A program made the position numbers and the translations under genes. A stretch of 5,893 nt of DNA, taken from NCBI GenBank assembly GCA_002438075.1, contig DJSQ01000074.1:1-5893 (forward strand), read 5' to 3'. The DNA comes from Clostridiales bacterium UBA6330 (GTDB lineage Bacteria; Bacillota; Clostridia; Oscillospirales; CAG-272). Shown here piece after piece: positions 1 through 5,813 of the stretch (position 1 is the stretch's first letter; each line of letters opens with the position of its first letter). Below the pieces are notes generated by a model. That model was not told the origin of the DNA, did no database searches, and was given only the letters and a program-made list of their open reading frames with translations.

Positions 1-3
1 TAG

Positions 4-26
4 GGGACTTCTCCTAAAGAAGTCCC
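4..26. repeat. Short palindrome (9-bp stem hairpin) upstream of glyA
   Basis: Arms GGGACTTCT (4-12) and AGAAGTCCC (18-26) are perfect reverse complements around the 5-base loop CCTAA. No T-run follows on either strand, so it is not a convincing intrinsic terminator. It may be the end of the preceding gene's terminator region or part of a dispersed extragenic palindrome. The sequence before it lies outside the window. Confidence 0.55.
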
Positions 27-37
27 ATAAGCAGGGT

Positions 38-54
38 TCGGGGCAGAGCCCCGA
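38..54. repeat. GC-rich palindrome in the glyA leader
   Basis: TCGGGGC (38-44) pairs perfectly with GCCCCGA (48-54) around the 3-base loop AGA. The hairpin ends 11 bases before the glyA Shine-Dalgarno site, so it would form in the 5' untranslated region if transcription starts upstream. No T-run follows. It could be an intergenic repeat unit or an mRNA leader structure; its role is unknown. Confidence 0.5.
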
Positions 55-65
55 GGTCTTAACAG

Positions 66-72
66 AAAGGAG
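66..72 (+). promoter_or_regulatory. Ribosome binding site of glyA
   Basis: AAAGGAG lies 6 nt before the ATG at 79, a near-ideal Shine-Dalgarno site that fixes the glyA start. I see no convincing -35/-10 promoter pair in the 78 bases before the gene, so the promoter is probably further upstream or not of an obvious consensus type. Confidence 0.85.
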
Positions 73-78
73 CACCAA

Positions 79-1317
79 ATGTTTTTTGAAAAACTCGAGC
101 AGTACGACAAGGAGGTCTATGGCGCCTGCGAGCGGGAGCTGCACCGCCAACAGCAGAATATCGAGCTCATCGCTTCGGAGAATATCGTCTCGGAAGCGGT
201 CCTCCTCGCCGCAGGAACCGTCCTCACCAATAAATACGCCGAGGGCTACCCGGGGAAACGATACTACGGCGGGTGCCAATACGTCGATGAGGTCGAAAAC
301 CTTGCAAGGGAGCGCGCCTGCCGTCTCTTCGGCGCGGAGCACGCAAACGTCCAACCCCATAGCGGCGCGAACGCAAACCTCGCCGTCTTTTTCGCACTCC
401 TCAAGCCGGGGGATACCGTCCTTTCCATGAGCCTTGCACATGGCGGACACCTCTCCCACGGCTCGCCCGTCAATATCTCGGGAACCTACTTCAATATCGT
501 CCCCTACGGACTGAACCCCGAGACCGAGACCATCGACTACGAGGAGGTCCGCAGACTGGCAAAGGCGCACCGCCCGAAGCTGATTCTTGCGGGCGCGAGC
601 GCATACCCGAGAAGTATCGACTTCGCCGCATTCCGCAGCATTGCGGACGAGGTCGGCGCATACCTCATGGTCGATATGGCGCATATCGCGGGGTTGGTCG
701 CGGCGGGACTGCACCCAAGCCCGATTCCGTATGCCGATGTTGTGACCACCACCACGCATAAAACCCTGCGCGGACCGCGCGGCGGCATGATTCTCTGCCG
801 CGAGCAGTACGCAAAGCAGATTGATAAGGCAATCTTCCCCGGCACGCAGGGCGGACCGCTCATGCACATCATCGCCGCAAAAGCGGTGGCGTTCGGGGAG
901 GCGCTGACCGAGGACTTCCGCACCTACCAGAAGCAGATTATCGAGAACGCCGCAACGCTGGCGAACGAGCTGACCGCAAGAGGCGTGCGGCTGGTTTCGG
1001 GCGGGACCGATAACCACCTGATGCTGATTGACCTGCGCGACACGGGCGTGACGGGCAAGGAATTCGAGGCAAGACTGGACGCGGTGCATATCACGGCAAA
1101 CAAGAACACCGTGCCGAACGACCCCGCAAGCCCGTTTGTCACAAGCGGCTTGCGCGTGGGAACGCCGGCAGTGACCTCGCGCGGCTTCGGAACGGCGGAA
1201 ATGAAGCAGATTGCAGGCTTCCTCTGCGACATTCTGCGCGACCCCGAGGGAAATTCCGCTCGCGTGGCGGAGGAGGTCGCGGCGCTCTGCGCAAGATTCC
1301 CGATTTATAACCGCTGA
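79..1317 (+). CDS. glyA: Serine hydroxymethyltransferase
   Basis: This cytoplasmic PLP enzyme converts serine and tetrahydrofolate to glycine and 5,10-methylene-tetrahydrofolate, the main one-carbon source for purine, thymidylate and methionine synthesis. The 412-residue product is close to the usual 410-420. Family landmarks are all present: IELIASEN (28-35), NKYAEGYPGKRYYGG (51-65, with the active-site tyrosines 53 and 63), AHGGHLSHGSPVN in the first half, DMAHIAG (199-205, with the PLP-contacting Asp199 and ring-stacking His202), TTTTHK (223-228, with Schiff-base Lys228, equivalent to E. coli Lys229) and GLRVGTPA with Arg359, the substrate-carboxylate arginine. The start is fixed by AAAGGAG 6 nt upstream. 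It is the first of four tightly packed same-strand genes, and fhs, another folate one-carbon enzyme, comes next. Synonymous codon choice shifts markedly along the gene (see findings). Identification is very secure. Confidence 0.98.
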   Translation: MFFEKLEQYDKEVYGACERELHRQQQNIELIASENIVSEAVLLAAGTVLTNKYAEGYPGKRYYGGCQYVDEVENLARERACRLFGAEHANVQPHSGANANLAVFFALLKPGDTVLSMSLAHGGHLSHGSPVNISGTYFNIVPYGLNPETETIDYEEVRRLAKAHRPKLILAGASAYPRSIDFAAFRSIADEVGAYLMVDMAHIAGLVAAGLHPSPIPYADVVTTTTHKTLRGPRGGMILCREQYAKQIDKAIFPGTQGGPLMHIIAAKAVAFGEALTEDFRTYQKQIIENAATLANELTARGVRLVSGGTDNHLMLIDLRDTGVTGKEFEARLDAVHITANKNTVPNDPASPFVTSGLRVGTPAVTSRGFGTAEMKQIAGFLCDILRDPEGNSARVAEEVAALCARFPIYNR

Positions 1318-1320
1318 GAA

Positions 1321-1344
1321 GCCGAGAAGCTGAAAAGCCGAGAA
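1321..1344 (+). repeat. Short direct repeat in the glyA-fhs gap
   Basis: GCCGAGAA occurs at 1321-1328 and again at 1337-1344, separated by 8 bases of similar purine-rich sequence, just after the glyA stop codon. It probably arose by a small local duplication. No function is evident. Confidence 0.4.
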
Positions 1345-1355
1345 CATGGATGAAA

Positions 1356-1363
1356 AGGGAGGG
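1356..1363 (+). promoter_or_regulatory. Ribosome binding site that decides the fhs start
   Basis: AGGGAGGG with core GGGAGG (1357-1362) lies 8 nt before the ATG at 1371. The in-frame upstream ATG at 1350 has no comparable site before it and would place this Shine-Dalgarno sequence inside the coding region. The ATG at 1371 is therefore preferred. Confidence 0.8.
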
Positions 1364-1370
1364 ACGGGCA

Positions 1371-3041
1371 ATGCGTTCGGACATCGAGATTGCACAGGCG
1401 TGTGAAATGAAGCCCATTGAGGAGATCGCCGCGCGCGCGGGCATCGCCGAGAAATTTGTGGAGCGGTACGGGCGGTACAAGGCGAAAATCGACCTGTCCT
1501 GCCTGTCGGGGCAGACCACCGCGCGTGCGAAACTGGTGCTGGTCACCGCCATGACCCCCACGCCTGCGGGGGAGGGAAAGACCACCACCACCATCGGGCT
1601 GGCGGACGGGCTCCGCCGCATCGGGAAGCGCGCAACCGTGGCACTGCGGGAGCCATCGCTCGGTCCCGTGTTCGGCATCAAGGGCGGCGCGGCGGGCGGC
1701 GGATACGCGCAGGTGGTCCCGATGGAGGACATCAACCTGCACTTCACGGGCGATTTTCACGCCATCGGCGCGGCGAACAACCTGCTGGCGGCTATGCTGG
1801 ATAATCACATCCAACAGGGGAACGCGCTCGGCATCGACCCGCGAAAAATCACATGGCGGCGGTGCGTGGATATGAACGACCGCCAACTGCGGAGCATTGT
1901 GGACGGTCTGGGCGGGAAAGCCAACGGGACCCCGCGCGAGGACGGCTTTGATATCACCGTTGCCTCGGAGGTCATGGCAATCCTCTGCCTTGCAACCTCC
2001 CTCTCCGACCTCAAAGCGCGCCTCGGGCGCATCATCGTGGGCTATACCTATGACGATAACCCTGTCACAGCGGACGATTTGCACGCGGCGGGCGCGATGA
2101 CGGCGCTTTTGCGTGACGCGCTCAAGCCGAACCTTGTGCAGACGCTGGAGGGAACCCCCGCGTTCGTGCACGGCGGACCCTTTGCGAACATCGCGCACGG
2201 GTGCAACTCGGTCCTTGCCACGCGGCTGGCAATGGAGACGGGGGAGTACGCCGTAACCGAGGCGGGCTTTGGCGCGGACCTCGGCGCGGAGAAATTTCTG
2301 GACATCAAATGCCGCGCGGCGGGGCTTGCACCCGATGCGGCAGTGGTGGTTGCAACCGTGCGGGCACTGAAAATGCACGGCGGTGTTGCGAAGGAGGACC
2401 TTGCAGGAGAGAACCTCACCGCCCTGCGCGCGGGGCTTCCGAACCTGTTGCGCCATGTGGCGAACCTCCGCGAGGTCTACGGGCTTCCCTGCGCGGTGGC
2501 GGTGAACCGCTTCCCGACAGACACCGATGCGGAAATCGCCTGCGTGCAAAGCGAATGCGAGCGCCTCGGCGTGCGCGCGGTGCTCTCCACGGTCTGGGCG
2601 GAGGGCGGAAAGGGCGGCGAGGCGCTGGCGCGCGAGGTCGTGCGGCTGTGCGAGGAGGAGCGGGCGGACTTCCGCTTTGCCTATCCCGATGACGCGCCGC
2701 TTGCCGAAAAGCTGGGGGCGGTGGTGCGCAGGGTCTATCGCGGGGACGGGGTAACCTTTACTCCTGCGGCGCAGAAGCAGCTGGAGCGGCTGGAGGCAAT
2801 GGGCTTCGGTCGGCTTCCCGTCTGCATTGCGAAAACGCAGTACAGCTTTTCGGACGACCCGACCAAGCGCGGCGCGCCCGAGCACTTCACGGTCACGGTG
2901 CGGCAGGTAAAGCTCAGCGCGGGCGCGGGCTTTGTCGTGGCGCTGACGGGTGATATCATGACGATGCCGGGACTGCCGAAGTCCCCCGCCGCAGAGCGCA
3001 TTGACGTGGATGCGGACGGAAAGATTACGGGTCTGTTCTGA
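1371..3041 (+). CDS. fhs: Formate-tetrahydrofolate ligase (10-formyl-THF synthetase)
   Basis: This cytoplasmic enzyme activates formate with ATP and joins it to tetrahydrofolate to give 10-formyl-THF, used for purines and initiator fMet and, in acetogens, in the methyl branch of the Wood-Ljungdahl pathway. With the start at 1371 the protein has 556 residues, matching the usual 555-560, and begins MRSDIEIAQACEMKPI as in its relatives. The longer form from 1350 would add MKREGRA. Visible landmarks are the P-loop TPTPAGEGKTTTT (62-74, Lys70), LREPSLGP (92-99), GIKGGAAGGGYAQV after it, FVHGGPFANIAHGCNS (265-280), EAGFGADLGAEKF (297-309) and MPGLPKSP (532-539). It follows glyA by 53 nt on the same strand, so two ways of loading one-carbon units are side by side. 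On its own the gene does not show acetogenesis, since many fermenting and purine-making bacteria carry it. Identification is very secure. Confidence 0.97.
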   Translation: MRSDIEIAQACEMKPIEEIAARAGIAEKFVERYGRYKAKIDLSCLSGQTTARAKLVLVTAMTPTPAGEGKTTTTIGLADGLRRIGKRATVALREPSLGPVFGIKGGAAGGGYAQVVPMEDINLHFTGDFHAIGAANNLLAAMLDNHIQQGNALGIDPRKITWRRCVDMNDRQLRSIVDGLGGKANGTPREDGFDITVASEVMAILCLATSLSDLKARLGRIIVGYTYDDNPVTADDLHAAGAMTALLRDALKPNLVQTLEGTPAFVHGGPFANIAHGCNSVLATRLAMETGEYAVTEAGFGADLGAEKFLDIKCRAAGLAPDAAVVVATVRALKMHGGVAKEDLAGENLTALRAGLPNLLRHVANLREVYGLPCAVAVNRFPTDTDAEIACVQSECERLGVRAVLSTVWAEGGKGGEALAREVVRLCEEERADFRFAYPDDAPLAEKLGAVVRRVYRGDGVTFTPAAQKQLERLEAMGFGRLPVCIAKTQYSFSDDPTKRGAPEHFTVTVRQVKLSAGAGFVVALTGDIMTMPGLPKSPAAERIDVDADGKITGLF

Positions 3042-3045
3042 CCCC

Positions 3046-3052
3046 GAGGAGG
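3046..3052 (+). promoter_or_regulatory. Ribosome binding site of the ADP-ribosylglycohydrolase-family gene
   Basis: GAGGAGG lies 7 nt before the ATG at 3060 and only 4 nt after the fhs stop codon. This very strong site predicts efficient translation of the third gene. Confidence 0.85.
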
Positions 3053-3059
3053 AAACGAT

Positions 3060-4175
3060 ATGCGAAACAGAGACCGCTTTCGCGGATGTCTGTGCGGCGG
3101 AGCCGTCGGAGACGCGCTCGGCTATCCGGTGAAGGACACGGAGGACAGCGAGATTTTCGCGCGTTGGGGCGAGAACGGCATCACGGAATACGAGCCGAAC
3201 GCCGCAGGCATTGCGGAGGTGTCGGCAAACACACAGCTTGCCCTCTACACCGCCAATGCCCTGCTTGCCGCCTCCACTGCGCGGCGGGTGACGGGCGAGA
3301 AAACGCGGACCTATCGGCAATACCTGATTGACTGCTACCGCGATTGGTACCTTGCGCAGGAGAGAAATGACGGGACCGCCTCGGCGGGGGCGTGTGCGTG
3401 GCTCTGCGGGATACCCGAGCTGAACAACCGCCGCGCGCCCGATGGGGCTTGCGCCACGGTACCGGCGGGAGACCGCTTCGGCAGTGTGCGGAGCCCCGTC
3501 AACGCCGAAAAGGGGAGCGGCGGTTTGGTACGCGTTGCGCCCGTTGGACTGTTCTTCGGGAGCGGCGAGGGGCAACTGCCGAAGATTGACCTGCTGGCGG
3601 CGGAAGCGGCGGCAATCACGCACGGGCACGAGCTCGGCTACCTCCCTGCGGCGGTGCTGGCGCACATCGTGCATCAGGGCGCGTACTGTGAGGCGGAGCT
3701 GGAGGACGCAATCGAGGACGCGATGGAAACGGTTGGGGACCTCTTCCCCGATGCGGTGCATTGGAACGAGCTGGAGGCGCTGGTCGACCGCGCGGTCGAG
3801 CTTGCCGACGAGGAGCTGGACGATCTTGATGCCATCCGCGAGCTGGGGCAGGGCGATGCCGCCGACGAAGCGCTGGCAATCGCGCTCTACTGCGCGCTGA
3901 AGTATCGGGACGATTTCGGGCGCGCGATGGTGGCGGCGGTCAACCACAGCGGAAACAGCGCGGCAACGGGCGCGGTGACGGGGACCATCCTCGGCGCGTT
4001 CCTCGGTGTGCGGGCGATTCCGCTGAAGTACATTCGCGGGCTGGAGATGCTGGACGTGATTGTGGAGCTGGCGGACGACCTGTTTAACGGTTGCCGCCCC
4101 GACCCCGCGACGGGTGAAATTCCGCGGGAATGGCTGGAAAAATACAGGATTGAAAAAACGGAAAACGAGGCGTAA
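3060..4175 (+). CDS. ADP-ribosylglycohydrolase-family protein, probable pseudoenzyme
   Basis: The 371-residue product aligns along its length with bacterial DraG/ARH-type ADP-ribosylglycohydrolases, which use a two-metal site to cleave ADP-ribose from proteins or small molecules. Family features seen are RFRGCLCGGAVGDALG (6-21), the GITEYE stretch (40-45), a kept KGSGGLVRVAPVGLFF segment (151-166), THGHELGYLPA (187-197), EALAIALYCALK and NHSG before the C-terminal motif. The active-site positions are altered. The catalytic Glu after GDALG is Lys25, the Asp-Asp metal pair of S-D-D-T-Q reads S-A-N-T-Q (55-59), and the C-terminal G-D-S-D-S-T-G reads G-N-S-A-A-T-G (298-304). The frame is intact, with a strong Shine-Dalgarno site and neighbour-like base composition, so it is not a decaying gene. 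No signal peptide or membrane segment is evident. Family membership is secure from recognised motifs. Loss of hydrolase activity is inferred, and binding of ADP-ribose or a nucleotide is a guess. Confidence 0.9.
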   Translation: MRNRDRFRGCLCGGAVGDALGYPVKDTEDSEIFARWGENGITEYEPNAAGIAEVSANTQLALYTANALLAASTARRVTGEKTRTYRQYLIDCYRDWYLAQERNDGTASAGACAWLCGIPELNNRRAPDGACATVPAGDRFGSVRSPVNAEKGSGGLVRVAPVGLFFGSGEGQLPKIDLLAAEAAAITHGHELGYLPAAVLAHIVHQGAYCEAELEDAIEDAMETVGDLFPDAVHWNELEALVDRAVELADEELDDLDAIRELGQGDAADEALAIALYCALKYRDDFGRAMVAAVNHSGNSAATGAVTGTILGAFLGVRAIPLKYIRGLEMLDVIVELADDLFNGCRPDPATGEIPREWLEKYRIEKTENEA

Positions 4176-4177
4176 AA

Positions 4178-5635
4178 ATGAAGGATTTGTCAAGAAATCT
4201 GACCATGCTCTGCGACTTTTACGAGCTGACCATGGGCAACGGGTATTATGTAAAGGGGATGCAGGACCGCATTGTGTATTTCGATGTGTTCTACCGCAAC
4301 AACCCCGACAACGGCGGCTTTGCGGTGGTCGCGGGGCTGGAGCAGGTGGTGGAGTATATCAACAACCTGCACTTTACGGACGAGGACATTGCCTATCTGC
4401 GGAGCAAGAACTGCTTTGACGAGGGCTTTCTGGAGTTTTTGCGCGGCTTTCACTTCGAGGGCGACATCTGGGCGATTCCGGAGGGGACGGTGGTGTTCCC
4501 GGGCGAGCCGCTCCTGACCGTGCGCGGGCGCGCGGTGGAGGCACAGTTTGTTGAGACCTACATTCTGATGATGCTGAACCACCAGTCGCTGATTGCGACC
4601 AAAGCGGCGCGTCTGACGCGTGCGGCGAAGGGGCGGGCAATCAGCGAGTTCGGCTCCCGCCGCGCGCAGGGTGCGGATGCGGCGATTCTGGGCGCGCGTG
4701 CGGCGTACATTGGCGGGTGCAATGCGACCGCCTGCACGGTGACCGACCAAGCCTACGGTGTTCCCGCGACGGGGACGATGGCGCATTCGTGGGTACAGAT
4801 GTTTGATTCCGAGTACGAGGCGTTCCGCGCCTACTGCGAGGTTTACCCGACGAACGCCACGCTGTTGGTGGACACCTACAACGTGCTGGAGTCGGGCATT
4901 CCGAACGCGATTCGTGCGTTTAACGATGTTCTGAAGCCGCGCGGAATCACGAAGTGCGGGATTCGGATTGATTCGGGCGACATCACGTATCTGACCAAGC
5001 GGGTACGGCAGATGCTGGACGAAGCGGGCTGGACGGAGTGCAAGATTGTGGTATCCAACTCGATGGACGAGTATCTGATTCGTGAGCTGATTCGTCAGGG
5101 AGCGGAGATTGACGCATTCGGGGTTGGCGAGCGGCTGATCACGTCGAAGAGCGACCCTGTTTTCGGCGGGGTTTACAAGCTCTGCGCGGTGGAGGCTGAC
5201 GACGGGACGATCATTCCGAAGATTAAGATCAGCGAGAATGTGGGCAAGATTACCACGCCGCACTTCAAGAAGGTATACCGTCTGCGCGGGCGCGACACGG
5301 GCAAGGCGGAGGCGGACCTGATTTGCGTTCACGACGAAGTGATTGACGACACGAAGCCTTTGGAGATTTTTGACCCCGAGTACACGTGGAAGCGCAAGAC
5401 GCTGACGAATTTTACGGCGACCGAGCTGTTGGTTCCGATTTTCCGCAACGGCGAGCAGGTATACGCGTTGCCGTCACTGGAGGAAATCCGCGACCACTGC
5501 GCGGCTGAAATTGCGGGGATGTGGGACGAGGTTCGCCGCTTCAGCAACCCGCACAACTACTACGTTGACCTCTCCCAGCGTCTCTGGGACATCAAGCACG
5601 AGATGCTTCGGTCGAGAGGCGTTTGGAAGAGGTAG
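4178..5635 (+). CDS. pncB: Nicotinate phosphoribosyltransferase
   Basis: This enzyme joins nicotinate to PRPP to give nicotinate mononucleotide, coupled to ATP hydrolysis, the committing step of the Preiss-Handler route of NAD salvage. The 485-residue product has the expected length for the Firmicute-type enzyme. It shows DFYELTMGNGYY near the N-terminus, EFGSRRAQG (157-165), GTMAHSWVQM with His203 at the position of the family's phosphorylated histidine, LLVDTYNVLESG, IRIDSGDI (262-269), VSNSMDEYLI (from 292) and FGVGERLITSKSDPVFGG (from 314). Nicotinate rather than nicotinamide specificity is assumed from overall resemblance to PncB. The ATG follows the previous stop codon by 2 nt, with a modest GAGG site at 4167-4170 inside the upstream gene, so translational coupling to the ADP-ribosylglycohydrolase-like gene is likely. 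A strong hairpin with T-run lies about 95 nt past the stop. Confidence 0.96.
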   Translation: MKDLSRNLTMLCDFYELTMGNGYYVKGMQDRIVYFDVFYRNNPDNGGFAVVAGLEQVVEYINNLHFTDEDIAYLRSKNCFDEGFLEFLRGFHFEGDIWAIPEGTVVFPGEPLLTVRGRAVEAQFVETYILMMLNHQSLIATKAARLTRAAKGRAISEFGSRRAQGADAAILGARAAYIGGCNATACTVTDQAYGVPATGTMAHSWVQMFDSEYEAFRAYCEVYPTNATLLVDTYNVLESGIPNAIRAFNDVLKPRGITKCGIRIDSGDITYLTKRVRQMLDEAGWTECKIVVSNSMDEYLIRELIRQGAEIDAFGVGERLITSKSDPVFGGVYKLCAVEADDGTIIPKIKISENVGKITTPHFKKVYRLRGRDTGKAEADLICVHDEVIDDTKPLEIFDPEYTWKRKTLTNFTATELLVPIFRNGEQVYALPSLEEIRDHCAAEIAGMWDEVRRFSNPHNYYVDLSQRLWDIKHEMLRSRGVWKR

Positions 5636-5670
5636 GGGAAAGACCTCGGAGGGGAGGAAGACCTTGGAGG
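5636..5670 (+). repeat. Imperfect tandem repeat with 18-base period after pncB
   Basis: A 17-base unit at 5636-5652 recurs at 5654-5670 with 14 of 17 matches. The shared core is AAGACCTCGGAGG (5640-5652) against AAGACCTTGGAGG (5658-5670). It begins at the first base after the pncB stop. Its purine-rich units are complementary to pyrimidine-rich CCTCC runs at 5705-5728, so the RNA may fold back over the hairpin in between. Confidence 0.55.
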
Positions 5671-5711
5671 CGCAGGACCCCCTCTTTCGGAGAGGGGGTC
5701 CTACCCTCCAA
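5664..5711. repeat. GC-rich compound hairpin after pncB
   Basis: A perfect 12-bp stem, AGGACCCCCTCT (5674-5685) with AGAGGGGGTCCT (5691-5702), closes on the loop TTCGG. After a small internal loop it extends with TTGGAGG (5664-5670) pairing CCTCCAA (5705-5711). Weaker outer pairing of GGGAGG (5652-5657) with CCTCCC (5713-5718) and CTCGG (5645-5649) with CCGAG (5726-5730) is possible. No T-run follows on either strand, so it is not a standard intrinsic terminator. It may protect the mRNA 3' end or be an extragenic palindromic repeat. Confidence 0.6.
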
Positions 5712-5730
5712 ACCTCCCTGACCTCCCGAG

Positions 5731-5813
5731 AACTTCCCCCATGTCCCCGCCACTTAGGAAGCGGAAATTTGTTTCGCTTTTCTGGAAGTGGCGGGGACAT
5801 GGGGGAAGTTTTT
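5731..5813 (+). terminator. Probable intrinsic terminator of the operon; 25-bp perfect inverted repeat
   Basis: Bases 5731-5755 are the exact reverse complement of 5786-5810, a perfect 25-bp stem. The 30 bases between them can pair further, through AAGCG (5759-5763) with CGCTT (5775-5779) and AAA (5765-5767) with TTT (5772-5774) around the loop TTTG, making one nearly continuous hairpin of 80 bases. On the + strand it runs straight into T at 5809-5813, the layout of a rho-independent terminator for the glyA-fhs-pncB transcript. There is no T-run in the minus direction. The stem is much longer than a terminator needs, so the element may also be a mobile or dispersed palindrome that supplies termination. 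Confidence 0.65.

Noticed and set aside
4..26. Intrinsic terminator of a preceding gene
   Set aside because: The hairpin is clear but no T-run follows on either strand, so I list it only as a palindrome.
1..78. Riboswitch (for example glycine or THF type) ahead of glyA
   Set aside because: Only 78 bases are available, and they form two simple hairpins with none of the conserved core bases I would expect for those classes.
1350..1370. Upstream in-frame ATG at 1350 as the fhs start
   Set aside because: The strong GGGAGG site at 1357-1362 would fall inside the coding region. The start at 1371 gives the usual 556-residue length and the family N-terminus.
1305..4193. A 962-codon open frame on the minus strand across fhs and the ARH-like gene
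   Set aside because: It is antisense to two genes with unmistakable family motifs. Its translation is rich in Arg, His and Pro with no recognisable domain, as expected when GC-rich third positions suppress stop codons on the opposite strand.
4190..5332. A 380-codon open frame on the minus strand opposite pncB
   Set aside because: It lies wholly within pncB, has an Arg/Val/His-rich composition and no recognisable motif. It is a GC-driven shadow.
5474..5800. A possible small minus-strand gene over the pncB end and the hairpins
   Set aside because: It overlaps the pncB C-terminus and reads through two palindromes. The product is low complexity and resembles nothing I know.
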